DNA of 64,000 nt from Nitrosomonas sp. Nm51 (GCF_900111165.1 NZ_FOGH01000006.1:1-64000); one strand, 5' to 3'. Shown: positions 19,322-29,248, counted from the stretch's first letter. Notes: generated by a model from the letters alone, not told the origin. Made by a program: numbers and translations.

Positions 19322-19987
19322 ATGACTGATTCTGTTCGCAAGATTTTGTTTTCTCCGGTCGTTGACAATAATCCGATCATTCTGCAGGTTCTGGGCATCT
19401 GTTCGGCGCTCGCGGTGACCACGCAGCTGTCGACGGCGATTACCATGAGTATTGCGCTAACGCTGGTCGTTGCCTGTTCGAGTTCGGTGATCAGCCTGAT
19501 TCGTCATCATATACCGGCCAATATTCGAATTATAGTGCAGATGACTGTTATTGCCTCGCTGGTGATCGTGGTTGATCAGTTTCTGCGTGCCTTTGCCTAT
19601 GAAATCAGCAAGGAGCTGTCGGTTTTTGTCGGATTGATTATCACCAACTGCATTGTAATGGGCCGTGCGGAGGCGTTCGCCATGAAAAATCCGCCCTGGC
19701 CGAGTTTTCTCGACGGCCTGGGCAATGGACTCGGTTTCAGCGCAATTTTACTGACCGTCGGAACAATCCGTGAACTGTTCGGATCAGGCACTTTGCTGGA
19801 CTATACAATTTTTCCGCTGGCCAGGGACGGCGGCTGGTATGTTCCCAACGGCCTGTTGTTGTTGCCGCCGAGTGCGTTTTTTCTGATCGGATTGATCATC
19901 TGGGTGGTGCGTTCATGGAAAAAAGCACAGGTGGAACAGGCTGAATTCCGCATCAAGGAAATGCGTCGACCGACTGAGACCACCTGA
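19322..19987 (+). CDS. nqrD: Na+-translocating NADH:quinone reductase subunit D
   Basis: A 221-residue membrane subunit of the NqrD/RnfE family. It begins [26 protein letters not shown] and carries [21 protein letters not shown], with the conserved Cys that helps bind the membrane Fe-S centre together with Nqr[27 protein letters not shown] is diagnostic. The stop and the nqrE start share one base. Confidence 0.96.
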   Translation: MTDSVRKILFSPVVDNNPIILQVLGICSALAVTTQLSTAITMSIALTLVVACSSSVISLIRHHIPANIRIIVQMTVIASLVIVVDQFLRAFAYEISKELSVFVGLIITNCIVMGRAEAFAMKNPPWPSFLDGLGNGLGFSAILLTVGTIRELFGSGTLLDYTIFPLARDGGWYVPNGLLLLPPSAFFLIGLIIWVVRSWKKAQVEQAEFRIKEMRRPTETT

Positions 19988-20595
19988 TGGATACGCTTGT
20001 CAACCTGTTTATAACCGCGGTTTTTGTCGAAAATCTGGCGTTGTCTTTTTTTCTGGGCATGTGCACTTTTCTGGCGATTTCAAAAAAAATTGAAACGGCG
20101 CTGGGTCTCGGTATTGCGGTGATCGTCGTTCAGGCACTGACCGTGCCCATCAACAATCTGATCTATCGCTATCTGCTGCGCGACGGCGCGCTTGACTGGG
20201 CCGGACTGTCCAGTGTCGATCTCAGCTTTCTGGGTTTTGTCAGCTACATCGGCGTCATCGCTGCGATGGTGCAGATTCTTGAAATGTTTCTGGATCGCTT
20301 CGTGCCCGCGCTGTATAACGCGCTGGGTATTTATCTGCCGCTGATTACCGTCAATTGCGCGATTCTCGGCGGCACGCTGTTCATGGTGGAGCGCGACTAT
20401 ACTTTTGCGGAAAGCGTTACTTACGGATTCGGCTCCGGTTTCGGCTGGGCGCTGGCGATTACCGCCATGGCCGGCGTGCGCGAGAAGCTCAAATATTCGG
20501 ATGTTCCCGACGGTCTGCAGGGGCTGGGCATCACGTTCATCAGCGCCGGATTAATGGCGCTGGGTTTCATGGCATTTTCCGGCATCCGGCTGTAA
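19987..20595 (+). CDS. nqrE: Na+-translocating NADH:quinone reductase subunit E
   Basis: This is the 202-residue NqrE/RnfA-family subunit. It has [20 protein letters not shown] with the Fe-S-binding Cys, [20 protein letters not shown] with the second conserved Cys, and the end [24 protein letters not shown]. It is inverted in the membrane relative to NqrD. Unlike the tightly packed genes before it, it is followed by a 164-bp gap before nqrF. Confidence 0.96.
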   Translation: MDTLVNLFITAVFVENLALSFFLGMCTFLAISKKIETALGLGIAVIVVQALTVPINNLIYRYLLRDGALDWAGLSSVDLSFLGFVSYIGVIAAMVQILEMFLDRFVPALYNALGIYLPLITVNCAILGGTLFMVERDYTFAESVTYGFGSGFGWALAITAMAGVREKLKYSDVPDGLQGLGITFISAGLMALGFMAFSGIRL

Positions 20596-20759
20596 TGGAG
20601 AAATAAAGCACGCTTATGAGCATCCCAAAAAATCCGGATTTTGTCGCAACATTCTGTTTTTCGAAAAAAATGCTTCCTTGCATAGCAGGCATATACTGCA
20701 TCGACTTTGTTTATTCGCGCTTTGTTTTTCTTAAGGCGTTGAATTTTTAGGACACCCGT

Positions 20760-21980
20760 ATGCTGGAAATTGCCCTGGGTGTATTTTTTTTCACGTCAAT
20801 CGTCATTGCGCTGGTCTTTCTGATCCTGGGCGCGCGCGCTGTGCTGCTGACAGAGGGCAGTGCTCAGATAGTCGTCAACGACAAGCGCACCGTTGAAGCG
20901 CCGACTGGCGGAAAACTCCTTGGCGCGCTGGCCGGCGCGGGAATATTCGTGAGCTCACCCTGTGGCGGCGGTGGTTCCTGTGGTCAGTGCCGGGTAAAGG
21001 TTTTCGAAGGCGGCGGCGCTATTCTGCCGACCGAAACCGCGCATATCAATAAGCGCGATGCGCGCGCCGGTTATCGCCTGTCCTGTCAGCTGTCGGTCAA
21101 GCAGAACATGAAGATTGCCGTGCCTGACGAGGTTTTTGGTGTCAAAAAATGGGAATGCACGGTGCGTTCCAACGATAACGTCGCCACCTTCATCAAAGAG
21201 TTGATTCTCGAGCTTCCCGCCGGAGAAAATGTCGAATTCCGCGCGGGCGGCTATATTCAGATTGAGTGTCCGCCGCATCGCTGCGCGTTCAAGGATTTCG
21301 ACATCGAGGAACGGTTTCGCAAAGACTGGGACCGCTTCAATCTCTGGCAATATGTTTCGCAAACCCGGGAAGCCGTGACACGGGCGTATTCGATGGCAAA
21401 TTATCCGGAGGAACGCGGTATTATCGTGCTGAATGTGCGTATCGCCACACCGCCGCCGAAAACTGGCGGTATACCGCCCGGCCAGGGTTCATCATATATC
21501 TTCGCGCTCAAACCCGGCGACAGGGTTGATATCATGGGACCGTTCGGCGATTTCTTCGCGCGCGAAACCGATAACGAAATGATTTTCATCGGCGGCGGCG
21601 CGGGCATGGCGCCGATGCGTTCGCATATCTTTGATCAGCTGTGCCGTCTCGACAGCAAGCGCAAGATTACGTTCTGGTATGGCGCGCGTTCCAAAAATGA
21701 AATGTTCTATGTTGACGATTTCGACAGACTGGCGCACGAGCATAAAAACTTCGAATGGCATGTGGCACTGTCGGAGCCTTTGCCGGAAGACAATTGGGAA
21801 GGTTACACCGGCTTTATTCATCAGGTGCTGTACGATGTGTATTTGAAGCACCATCCCGCGCCGGAAGATTGCGAGTATTATTTATGCGGCCCGCCGATGA
21901 TGAGTAAGGCGGTTACTGAAATGCTGCTGGATCAAGGTGTTGAACAGGAAAATATCCTGTATGATGATTTTGGCGACTGA
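20760..21980 (+). CDS. nqrF: Na+-translocating NADH:quinone reductase subunit F
   Basis: NqrF takes electrons from NADH. The 406 residues show a membrane anchor ([20 protein letters not shown]) and a 2Fe-2S ferredoxin domain with [15 protein letters not shown] and a later SCQLS Cys. The FAD-binding part has [11 protein letters not shown], and the NADH-binding part has [21 protein letters not shown] and [13 protein letters not shown]. All expected cofactor motifs are intact. A 164-bp gap separates it from nqrE. The gap contains a 44-codon open frame (20616-20750) that I do not think is a gene. The gap might allow separate expression of nqrF and apbE-nqrM. Confidence 0.96.
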   Translation: MLEIALGVFFFTSIVIALVFLILGARAVLLTEGSAQIVVNDKRTVEAPTGGKLLGALAGAGIFVSSPCGGGGSCGQCRVKVFEGGGAILPTETAHINKRDARAGYRLSCQLSVKQNMKIAVPDEVFGVKKWECTVRSNDNVATFIKELILELPAGENVEFRAGGYIQIECPPHRCAFKDFDIEERFRKDWDRFNLWQYVSQTREAVTRAYSMANYPEERGIIVLNVRIATPPPKTGGIPPGQGSSYIFALKPGDRVDIMGPFGDFFARETDNEMIFIGGGAGMAPMRSHIFDQLCRLDSKRKITFWYGARSKNEMFYVDDFDRLAHEHKNFEWHVALSEPLPEDNWEGYTGFIHQVLYDVYLKHHPAPEDCEYYLCGPPMMSKAVTEMLLDQGVEQENILYDDFGD

Positions 21981-22003
21981 TTGTTATTTTTTATGACCAG
22001 GCT

Positions 22004-23263
22004 ATGCGAATCCGATTATTGACACCTCTGCACACCGCCAGCATTTCCATCGCCGCTGTTCTGCTTATTATTGCCGTTGCGGCCGGTTTTGTCCGCTTTT
22101 CTGCGCCGCTGCTGGAATCGCATTTGACCGGCGGCACGATGGGCACCGGTTACACTGTCAAATACCGTCACGCGTCCGATGCTCTATCTGTGCAAGCGAT
22201 CCGGATGGAAATCGAACAGCAGCTTGCAAAAATCAATCAAAGCATGTCCACTTACGGTGCCGGTTCTGAGCTGTCGCGATTCAACCGCTCCGGCTCGACC
22301 GAATGGATACCTGTATCTACTTCGCTTTACACCGTTCTCGCGGCTGCGCTTGAAATTGGCCGGCAAAGCGAAGGCGCGTTCGATATCACTATCGGTCCGC
22401 TGGTCAATCTCTGGGGGTTTGGGCCGGAAAAGCGGGTGCCGGGTATTCCCAATGCGGGCGAAATCGCCGCAACACTGGAACGCGCCGGGCATGACAAGCT
22501 TATGCTGGATGAAAGCGCGCGTGCTGTGCGTAAAACGCGTGTGGATGTCTATGTCGATCTTTCCGCAATCGCCAAGGGATATGCGGTCGATCAAATCGCT
22601 GCAACGCTTGAGCGCCATGGCATCGAACACTACATGGTCGAAATCGGCGGAGAAATCCGCGCGCGCGGAACCAATGCGCAGCAATTGCCCTGGCAGATCG
22701 GTATCGACAAGCCGCAGGTCTCAGGCCGTACGGTGCAGAAGGTGCTGCCTCTCGATAATGCCGCGCTCGCCACTTCAGGAAACTACCGCAACTACTTCAT
22801 GATCGGTGACCGGCGTTACATGCATGTCATCGATCCTGCCACGGGCTGGCCGGCGGAAAGCCGCCTGGCTTCGGTTACCGTGCTGGCGGAGACCTGCATG
22901 CTTGCCGATGCCTGGGCAACCGCGTTGCTGGTGCTGGGTCTTGAGCGGGGGCTGGCGATGGCTGAGCAGCTTGGATTGCAGGTACTGTTCATCGCTGACC
23001 GCGGCGGCGTTTTTACCGAGCACGCTACCAGCCATTTCGAATCCAGCAATGCACAAAATTTCGCCGCCACTTTTCTGGCGGCTTTTCTGGTCATGGCAAT
23101 CGCCATAGCTGCCATGGCGATTGGCGTGATGATGGGCCGTAAGCCGATTGCCGGCAGCTGCGGCGGACTCGGGCGGCTGGGGCTGGGGTGTGACGGCGGC
23201 TGCGGCAAACCCTGTTCCGCGGACACGGATTGCAAACCTTCCACGGATAAACCGGAGCCGTGA
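22004..23263 (+). CDS. apbE: FAD:protein FMN transferase fused to Nqr maturation factor (ApbE-NqrM fusion)
   Basis: Residues about 1-340 are ApbE, the flavin transferase that attaches FMN to NqrB and NqrC. It has an N-terminal anchor, GGTMGTGYTVKYR, GSELSRFNRSG, the core DLSAIAKGYAVDQIA, VEIGGEIRARG, and HVIDPATGWPAE with the metal-binding Asp. From about 345 onward a second module follows: a helix (FAATFLAAFLVMAIAIAAMA) and GVMMGRKPIAGSCGGL with a Cys-rich end (GCDGGCGKPC). This matches NqrM (DUF539), the small factor needed for Nqr maturation, possibly for Fe delivery. NqrM is normally a separate gene, so this is a fusion. It lies 23 bp after nqrF and ends 13 bp from the convergent Mrp cluster. 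Confidence 0.92.
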   Translation: MRIRLLTPLHTASISIAAVLLIIAVAAGFVRFSAPLLESHLTGGTMGTGYTVKYRHASDALSVQAIRMEIEQQLAKINQSMSTYGAGSELSRFNRSGSTEWIPVSTSLYTVLAAALEIGRQSEGAFDITIGPLVNLWGFGPEKRVPGIPNAGEIAATLERAGHDKLMLDESARAVRKTRVDVYVDLSAIAKGYAVDQIAATLERHGIEHYMVEIGGEIRARGTNAQQLPWQIGIDKPQVSGRTVQKVLPLDNAALATSGNYRNYFMIGDRRYMHVIDPATGWPAESRLASVTVLAETCMLADAWATALLVLGLERGLAMAEQLGLQVLFIADRGGVFTEHATSHFESSNAQNFAATFLAAFLVMAIAIAAMAIGVMMGRKPIAGSCGGLGRLGLGCDGGCGKPCSADTDCKPSTDKPEP

Positions 23264-23276
23264 ACGCATTGCCGTG

Positions 23277-25025
23277 CTAATTGTTAACACCCGCAATGAA
23301 CCCTATCCCCACTGCCATGATGATTGCAAACAGCATGGCCATTTCCCAGCGCGCCAGATAATTTTCGATGCCTTGAAGTTTCTCTTTTGCAATCAATTTC
23401 AGTTCTGCCAGATATGCTAACACTACTGTTTGCGCTTTATTCCAGTTGGTTGTGAGACGGATCAGGCCATTTTCTAAATAATGTAACAAAGGTAAAATGC
23501 GTGTCATTAGCACCAGTATATCCCCGGCAGGCGGGGCTTGAATTGCCCGGAACATACCCAGGCGCAATACAAGCCAGGTCATAGCTGCAGTCACCAGAAC
23601 CGGCCAGAGGCTATCCGTTACAGGCAGCATTTTTATTTCCGGCACGCTCATGGCAGCTGCAAGCCACCAAGGCATCAGCAGAACCGCCAGCAGTAATATC
23701 GACCAGGGCCAAACCAGGCCTGCAGCGGGCAGCGAAACCGAAAGCGCAGCGGCAGGCCGGCACAGATAAAGCAAACGCGCCATGAGTAATGCGGTGGCCA
23801 GTGCGCTGACTGACAGCAGAAGTGGCAGCAGCGAATCCCATGGCGCTGCAGCATATACGGCATTTACTTTGACGAATTGCTTGGCAAGCATGCCGCTGGT
23901 CCAGGGCGCGCCTGCCAGCGCCAGCGCGGGAAGCCACATGACAAGCCAGATACGGCGCGGCAGCCTGCGGCCATCGCCAGTCGCAAGACCCGTACCCAAA
24001 AACAGGGCGCCTTTGCTCAAACCATGGTGCAGCGCATAAAAAGCAATCGTCGGTAAAATGAGCGGCCAGGCGGACGGAATCAACATGCCCAGCCCCACCA
24101 CCATGGTCATGACGCCCATCTGGCTTATGCTGGAATACGCAAGCAGCGTCTTCGGCTCGTGCTGCATCAGCCCGATTACCACACCATAAAGGGCGGCCGC
24201 CAGTCCCAGCATGATCATGATTGCTCCCCAGCCGGGCAAGGCCATCTCGCCCAAGGGCAGCAGTTGCAGCCAGCCCAGCAGGCCGGCTTTAATCATTGCG
24301 CCTGATAAAACCGCGCTGGCCGGCGCGGGAGCGACGGGATGCGCCAGCGGCAGCCATATATGCAATCCAAGCATGCCCGCCTTGATGCCGAATCCGGTGA
24401 CACCGAGCAGAATCACCCAGTACCGGTCCGCCGGATCCATCAGCGCAACGCCGGCGCGCATGGCGTCGAAGGCGGTGGCGCCGGTCATACCCGCCGCCAT
24501 CAGCAGCGCAACGAATACCATCAGTTCACCCGCCACGGTCAAGATAATGTAAATTCGCCCGGCCCGTAAAGCTGCGGCGCTGCGATCAAAGACAATAAGG
24601 CCGTAAGCCGCAAAGCTCATCAAAGAAAAACCGAAATAAAATCCGAATACATCCTGCGCCGCAATCAGACCGAAATTGCCGGCCATCGACAGCAGAAAGT
24701 AAATATAAAATTCCGCGTGCCGGGTTGATCGCGACAGATAGGTACGGGCATAGACACCGGATACACTCCATAACACTGCTGTTAACAGCATAAATACCTG
24801 CTCCGTTGTATCCAGCCCCATTTCGCTGCCAAGCAGCATGCCGGGAAGCTGCCAGTACACCTCGCCAGATGCTGGCAGCAGGCTTGCCGCCAGCATCGGC
24901 AGTGCGGCCCATGGCGCCAGCAGCAGCGCCGGAATGCGCGTCGTCTTGAATCCCAGCAGGCAAACCAGCAGGAACGGCCAGGACACACCCAACAGTAGCC
25001 CGTAAAAACTCAGTGCGGTGTTCAT
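23277..25025 (-). CDS. MrpD/NuoM-type proton-conducting subunit, third copy of the second Mrp-like operon
   Basis: This 582-residue polytopic protein begins at ATG 25025, which overlaps the previous gene by 4 bp (ATGA). A longer frame to 25082 has no support. The NuoL/M/N core is present: MLGLHIWLPLAHPVAPAPASAV with MIKAGLLG carrying the conserved Lys, and LLAYSSISQMGVMTMVVGLG. The C-terminal part (about 440-582) diverges from standard MrpD and ends with a separate helix (EMAMLFAIIMAVGIGFIAGVNN). It is the last gene of an eight-gene operon. I read it as an extra ion-translocating subunit; the transported ion cannot be told from sequence. Confidence 0.85.
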   Translation of the reverse strand: MNTALSFYGLLLGVSWPFLLVCLLGFKTTRIPALLLAPWAALPMLAASLLPASGEVYWQLPGMLLGSEMGLDTTEQVFMLLTAVLWSVSGVYARTYLSRSTRHAEFYIYFLLSMAGNFGLIAAQDVFGFYFGFSLMSFAAYGLIVFDRSAAALRAGRIYIILTVAGELMVFVALLMAAGMTGATAFDAMRAGVALMDPADRYWVILLGVTGFGIKAGMLGLHIWLPLAHPVAPAPASAVLSGAMIKAGLLGWLQLLPLGEMALPGWGAIMIMLGLAAALYGVVIGLMQHEPKTLLAYSSISQMGVMTMVVGLGMLIPSAWPLILPTIAFYALHHGLSKGALFLGTGLATGDGRRLPRRIWLVMWLPALALAGAPWTSGMLAKQFVKVNAVYAAAPWDSLLPLLLSVSALATALLMARLLYLCRPAAALSVSLPAAGLVWPWSILLLAVLLMPWWLAAAMSVPEIKMLPVTDSLWPVLVTAAMTWLVLRLGMFRAIQAPPAGDILVLMTRILPLLHYLENGLIRLTTNWNKAQTVVLAYLAELKLIAKEKLQGIENYLARWEMAMLFAIIMAVGIGFIAGVNN

Positions 25026-26521
25026 GGGCGATAAAATTCCCGCTGTGCGATGAGTTTCACCCACTCCAGAGGACTGAACCACGCGGATGCCATCACACCC
25101 GCAAGAAGCGCTAGTGTTGCGGTGATAACCGGTGGCAGCAATAATGCCCAGGCGGTTTCTTTATTGCCGAAATTACGCACTTTAGGCCAGTTGTCCGGCG
25201 GATCCCGGAACCAGGCGCGGTGCAGAACCGGCAGGAAGTAAACCGCATTGAGAAGGCCGCTTCCGACCAGCACAGGAATCATCCAGTACTCGCCGGTTTC
25301 CAGTGCACCGAGTCCCAGATACCACTTGCTGACAAATCCGGCGATCGGCGGCGCGCCGATCATGCCAAAAGCGCCAATGGTGAATGCCGTCATGGTCCAT
25401 GGCATACGCCGCCCGACGCCATTCATTTCGCGCACCTTGTGAATCCCCAGCGTTTCCGCGAGATTGCCCGCACAGAAGAACAACGTGATTTTCATCAGGC
25501 CCTGATGCACCAGATGCACGACACCGCCGATACTGGCCAGTGGTCCGGCGATCGCAACACCCAGCGTAATGTAAGACACTTGACTGACCGTGGAAAAGGC
25601 CAGTCTGCGCTTCAGATTATCCTGAGTCAGCGCGCGCAATGAACCGTAAAGAATCGTTATCGCCGCCAGACACGCCAGCGGTTCGGTAACGCCAAGTCCT
25701 GCGGCAAAATCGATGCCGAACACATCGTATACAACACGTACAATACCAAAAGCGCCGGCTTTCACGACTGCTACCGCATGCAGCAGAGCACTGACAGGCG
25801 CAGGCGCAATCATTGCCTGGGGCAGCCAGCCATGTAACGGAACGAGCGCCGCTTTTACACCCAGGCCGGCAATCAGTAATGCAAATATAATAATCAGAGC
25901 CGGATGATTTTCTTCATCAAGTGTGTGCAAAATGCCCAGCGGTTTGAATTCCAGCGTTCCCGTTAAAGTATAAAGCCACGCTGTGCCCAGCAACAACAGG
26001 GCGCCGCCGGACATTGTGTAAATAAGATAGGCTTGTCCTGCCTGCCGTGCCGCTTCAGTGCCCCGATGGACAACCAATGGATAGGTTACCAGTGTCAGCA
26101 GTTCATAAAACAACAGAAAAGTAATCAGATTGCCGGAAAGGGCCACGCCGCTCGTGCTGGTTACGCACAGACTGAAGAAACCAAAAAAGCGGCTGCGGTG
26201 CGGGGAACCTTCCAGATAGCCAATCGCATAAATTGTGGTCAATAGCCAGAGCAGGCTGGATAGCGCGATGAACAATAGCGAGAGGGAATCGGCGCGCAAT
26301 ACCAGATCAAGATTCGGCAGAAACACGATGCGCGCTTCATATTGATAGCCATGATAAACGCCCCATAACATCCATCCCGTCAGCAGCAGTTTGGAAAAGG
26401 CGCCGGCCAGATTGAGAACCGTGCGCCAATATACTTTTTCCTCAGGCAAACAGAAGATAATCAGACCCGGCAGCAGCGCGCTTGCCACTACCATCAACGG
26501 AAGCCAGACACTCCAGTTCAT
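25022..26521 (-). CDS. MrpD/NuoM-type subunit, second copy of the second Mrp-like operon
   Basis: The 499-residue membrane protein has the proton-antiporter core LVPLHGWLPQAMIAPAPVSA, then LLHAVAVVKAGAF with the conserved Lys, and RLAFSTVSQVSYITLGVAIA. It is more like archaeal and hydrogenase-linked MrpD/MbhH proteins in the loop MNGVGRRMPWTMTAFTIGAFG. It overlaps its neighbours by 4 bp at each end. The position between two other paralogues implies that all three enter the same complex. Confidence 0.88.
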   Translation of the reverse strand: MNWSVWLPLMVVASALLPGLIIFCLPEEKVYWRTVLNLAGAFSKLLLTGWMLWGVYHGYQYEARIVFLPNLDLVLRADSLSLLFIALSSLLWLLTTIYAIGYLEGSPHRSRFFGFFSLCVTSTSGVALSGNLITFLLFYELLTLVTYPLVVHRGTEAARQAGQAYLIYTMSGGALLLLGTAWLYTLTGTLEFKPLGILHTLDEENHPALIIIFALLIAGLGVKAALVPLHGWLPQAMIAPAPVSALLHAVAVVKAGAFGIVRVVYDVFGIDFAAGLGVTEPLACLAAITILYGSLRALTQDNLKRRLAFSTVSQVSYITLGVAIAGPLASIGGVVHLVHQGLMKITLFFCAGNLAETLGIHKVREMNGVGRRMPWTMTAFTIGAFGMIGAPPIAGFVSKWYLGLGALETGEYWMIPVLVGSGLLNAVYFLPVLHRAWFRDPPDNWPKVRNFGNKETAWALLLPPVITATLALLAGVMASAWFSPLEWVKLIAQREFYRP

Positions 26522-27984
26522 ACCGCTTTCCCATCAATATTAACGGCAATGTCCAGGCGAATCAGCGTTAGAATTTCAGGCGCCATGAATCCCAGCAGAA
26601 TGGCGCCGGCGGCCAGCAAAAAGGCCGTCCATTCCATGCTTGCGGATACGGTTTTGGCGTCATGCGGTTTTTCAGCTTGCGTAAACGCATATCCCAATAC
26701 TTTAAAAACATAACCGGCGGCTAGCACCCCGCCGGCAATTATGACGAGGGCGAGATCCCACCGCTCCTGCGTCACGGCTGTCTCGAGCAGCAACCATTTT
26801 CCGGTAAAACCGCTGCTGGGCGGTAAACCCATGATGCTGACACCTGCCAGTGCAAAGGCGGCAACTGTTAGCGGCAATCGCTGCACGGCGCGATCCAGGT
26901 CTGTAATACGGTCATGACCGCCAAACTGTATCAGATTTCCGGTAGCCAGAAACATGGCGGATTTCGCCAGCGCATGCGAGAAAGCAAGATATACTGCAAC
27001 ACTCCAGATCATGTCATTGCTGCCTGAAGCCAGGGGATAAGCCAGGAATAGATAGCCGATCTGAGCAACGGTGGAATAGGCGACCAGCAATTTTATCCTG
27101 GTCTGGCACAAAGCCTGCAAGGAACCCCAGAGAATCGCTGTTGCGCCCAACAGGCCCAGTAACAACGCAGCGTTGTCGGCAAACGATCCGAAGATTTCCA
27201 GCCACAGGCGCAGCAGAATATAAAACGAAGCTTTTACGACCAACGCAGATAACAGCGCGCTAACCGGTGCCGGTGCGCTCGCGTGCGCCGGCGGCAGCCA
27301 GAAATTTAACGGAAAAAGTGCGGTCTTGAGCGCCAGACCGGCACTCATCAGTCCCAGAGCCGTCCAGACGGTGGCATTGGGCTCGATGCGTTGCGCCAGT
27401 GTCGCAATATCCACGCTGCCGGCATCATGATAAAGCAGCGCGACACCGAGCAGGTAAGTCAGCGATCCCAGCAGCATTGCCAACAGGTAACGCATGGCGC
27501 CGTTCAGGGCATCGATTCGGCCTGTCAAGGCTGTCAATGCAACGGCGGCCAGGCCGGTCAGTTCCAGCGTTACATAGAGATTAAAAATATCTGCAGAGAG
27601 AAACAAAGCATTCAGCGCAGCCAGTAAAAACAGCCAGATCGGCCAGAACCAGACGGCACGGCGTGACTCGAAATAACTGCTTGCATAAAAACTGATGCCC
27701 AAGCCTACCGTGGTAATCATGATCAACATACACAGACTCAGGCCATCGGCAAACAGATCGATACCCAATGGCGCCCCCCAGCCGCCCACGGCATGACGAT
27801 ACGCACCGTGCTCCATGATTCGCCAGCCCAGTCCCGCGACCGACAACGCAATACCCGTTACGGTGATGAGTCCCAGCTGTTTAGACATTACCGGCCAGAG
27901 AAAGCAGGCTATGCCGCCTGCCAGCGGCAGCATGATGACCACTACAGCCCAGTCGACAGCCGTGAGCATGGTTTCGATCTGCAT
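26518..27984 (-). CDS. mrpD: MrpD/NuoM-type subunit, first copy of the second Mrp-like operon
   Basis: A 488-residue polytopic protein with TALFPLNFWLPPAHASAPAP, then SALLSALVVKASFYILLRL containing the conserved Lys, and LLVAYSTVAQIGYLFLAYPL. By position directly after mrpC this is the closest equivalent of canonical MrpD. It shares one base with the end of mrpC and overlaps the next gene by 4 bp. Like its paralogues it should lie in the inner membrane with about fourteen helices. Confidence 0.9.
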   Translation of the reverse strand: MQIETMLTAVDWAVVVIMLPLAGGIACFLWPVMSKQLGLITVTGIALSVAGLGWRIMEHGAYRHAVGGWGAPLGIDLFADGLSLCMLIMITTVGLGISFYASSYFESRRAVWFWPIWLFLLAALNALFLSADIFNLYVTLELTGLAAVALTALTGRIDALNGAMRYLLAMLLGSLTYLLGVALLYHDAGSVDIATLAQRIEPNATVWTALGLMSAGLALKTALFPLNFWLPPAHASAPAPVSALLSALVVKASFYILLRLWLEIFGSFADNAALLLGLLGATAILWGSLQALCQTRIKLLVAYSTVAQIGYLFLAYPLASGSNDMIWSVAVYLAFSHALAKSAMFLATGNLIQFGGHDRITDLDRAVQRLPLTVAAFALAGVSIMGLPPSSGFTGKWLLLETAVTQERWDLALVIIAGGVLAAGYVFKVLGYAFTQAEKPHDAKTVSASMEWTAFLLAAGAILLGFMAPEILTLIRLDIAVNIDGKAV

Positions 27985-28292
27985 TATTTTTTATGCCTGT
28001 CGGACAATGCAGCCTGACCGGTTTTTGCGAATATTTTTAACAGCAGAACAAGCATCAGCGCAGTCGCAGAGACGGCGATCACGATTCCGGTAATCACCAT
28101 GGCGTGCGGAACAGGATCAGGATACGCGTCATGCGTTCGCTTTGCCAGTGCCACGAGCACAAGAAAAACGCCGCTGCCCATGATATTGAGCGCCAGGATT
28201 TTACGCAGCAGATGCGCATGTATGATCAGCGCGTAAAAGCCCAGCAAAAACAATCCCACGCCAACCAGGGCGTACAAGAGCGCATGATTCAT
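27984..28292 (-). CDS. mrpC: Na+/H+ antiporter subunit C (MrpC/NuoK-like), second operon
   Basis: The 102-residue product has three helices with LLGFYALIIHAHLLRKILAL, NIMGSGVFLVLVALAKR and DPVPHAMVITGIVIAVSATAL. The last block is the MrpC counterpart of DPLPQALVLTAIVI in the first operon. The gene overlaps mrpB by 4 bp. Sequence identity to the first-operon MrpC is visibly low, so the two operons are not a recent duplication. Confidence 0.92.
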   Translation of the reverse strand: MNHALLYALVGVGLFLLGFYALIIHAHLLRKILALNIMGSGVFLVLVALAKRTHDAYPDPVPHAMVITGIVIAVSATALMLVLLLKIFAKTGQAALSDRHKK

Positions 28293-29248
28293 TGATTTTC
28301 CGTATGATCAGGAGCTTCCGCCAGAAACAGCGCGGCCAAAGTCGCGGCGATTGATACTGTCGCCAGGCTTTCGAGCAACAGAATCAGCGTGCCGGCTTGC
28401 GCAGGAGGGTACGCCAACAATTGTCCTTGGTGCAGCATTGTCAGCAAGCCCAGGATGATAAAAGCACTTGCGCCGGCTGTCAGTGCAAACCGTAAGTACC
28501 GCAACGTAAAGCGGTCATGTGGCCGCCAGCCGCTCAACAGCATCAATACGCCAGCCGCACCCAGTACCGACCCGGCTTGAAAGGCGCCGCCGGGCGCATC
28601 GGCGCCGACCCACAGCAAATATGCCGCCACCAGTATAAATACCGGCGCCAGAAACCGTGAAAAAATATCCAGTACAGCAGCGGCAGGCCTTCTGGGCCGT
28701 GGCGGCAATCCGCCCAGCGACCAGATTCCCAGCAACGCCATCAGCAGTACAGTCATCTCCAGCATGGTATCGTAACCGCGAAAATTGAGCAGTACGGCAG
28801 TAACCGGATTACTCACGCCGCTGGCGTCAAGGTTTGCGGCGACATCCAGACGCAATCCATTCGAATTAGACGGCAAAACCCAGACTGCATAGCCTATTCC
28901 CGCTGCTGATCCTGACAGCAGAACGATTAATAATCCACGCAGAAACAGCGACTTGAAAGCCGGCTGTGCTGATAATACGAAAGTGTTTTTGCCGGTCATG
29001 GTTTGTAGCTTTGCTAGTGTGGCAAGCAAGATCGCACCGGTTAATCCGGCGCCGATGGCTGCCTCGGCCAATGCGATGTCCGGCGCGTCCAGCCGCACCC
29101 AGGCCAATGCCATCAGCAATCCGAAAGAAACGAACAATACAATGGCTTTAAACAGGTCCGGGCTAGCCAGAGCGTGCCACGCCAGCCATAGCAATGCCGC
29201 TCCCAGCACCGCATCGAATATCGCTACCGGCATCATTACGGTCTCCAC
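28289..29248 (-). CDS. mrpB: DUF4040 - MnhB fusion (MrpB-type subunit), second operon
   Basis: The 319-residue protein has two parts. Residues 1-80 are DUF4040 (the MrpA C-terminal/MbhD-like segment): SFGLLMALAWVRLDAPDIALAEAAIG. Residues about 95-320 contain NFRGYDTMLEMTVLLMAL and then the MnhB domain (VGADAPGGAFQAGSVLGAAG). The same modules end the MrpAB fusion of the first operon. Here they stand apart from a NuoL-like subunit, as in the Mbh/Mrp-like clusters of archaea and respiratory hydrogenases. It overlaps mrpG by 13 bp and mrpC by 4 bp. Confidence 0.9.
   Translation of the reverse strand: METVMMPVAIFDAVLGAALLWLAWHALASPDLFKAIVLFVSFGLLMALAWVRLDAPDIALAEAAIGAGLTGAILLATLAKLQTMTGKNTFVLSAQPAFKSLFLRGLLIVLLSGSAAGIGYAVWVLPSNSNGLRLDVAANLDASGVSNPVTAVLLNFRGYDTMLEMTVLLMALLGIWSLGGLPPRPRRPAAAVLDIFSRFLAPVFILVAAYLLWVGADAPGGAFQAGSVLGAAGVLMLLSGWRPHDRFTLRYLRFALTAGASAFIILGLLTMLHQGQLLAYPPAQAGTLILLLESLATVSIAATLAALFLAEAPDHTENQ

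Noticed and set aside
15924-21980. Rnf complex as alternative for the nqr operon
   Set aside because: NqrA and a NADH-binding NqrF with ferredoxin and FAD domains are present, and no RnfB/RnfC is seen.
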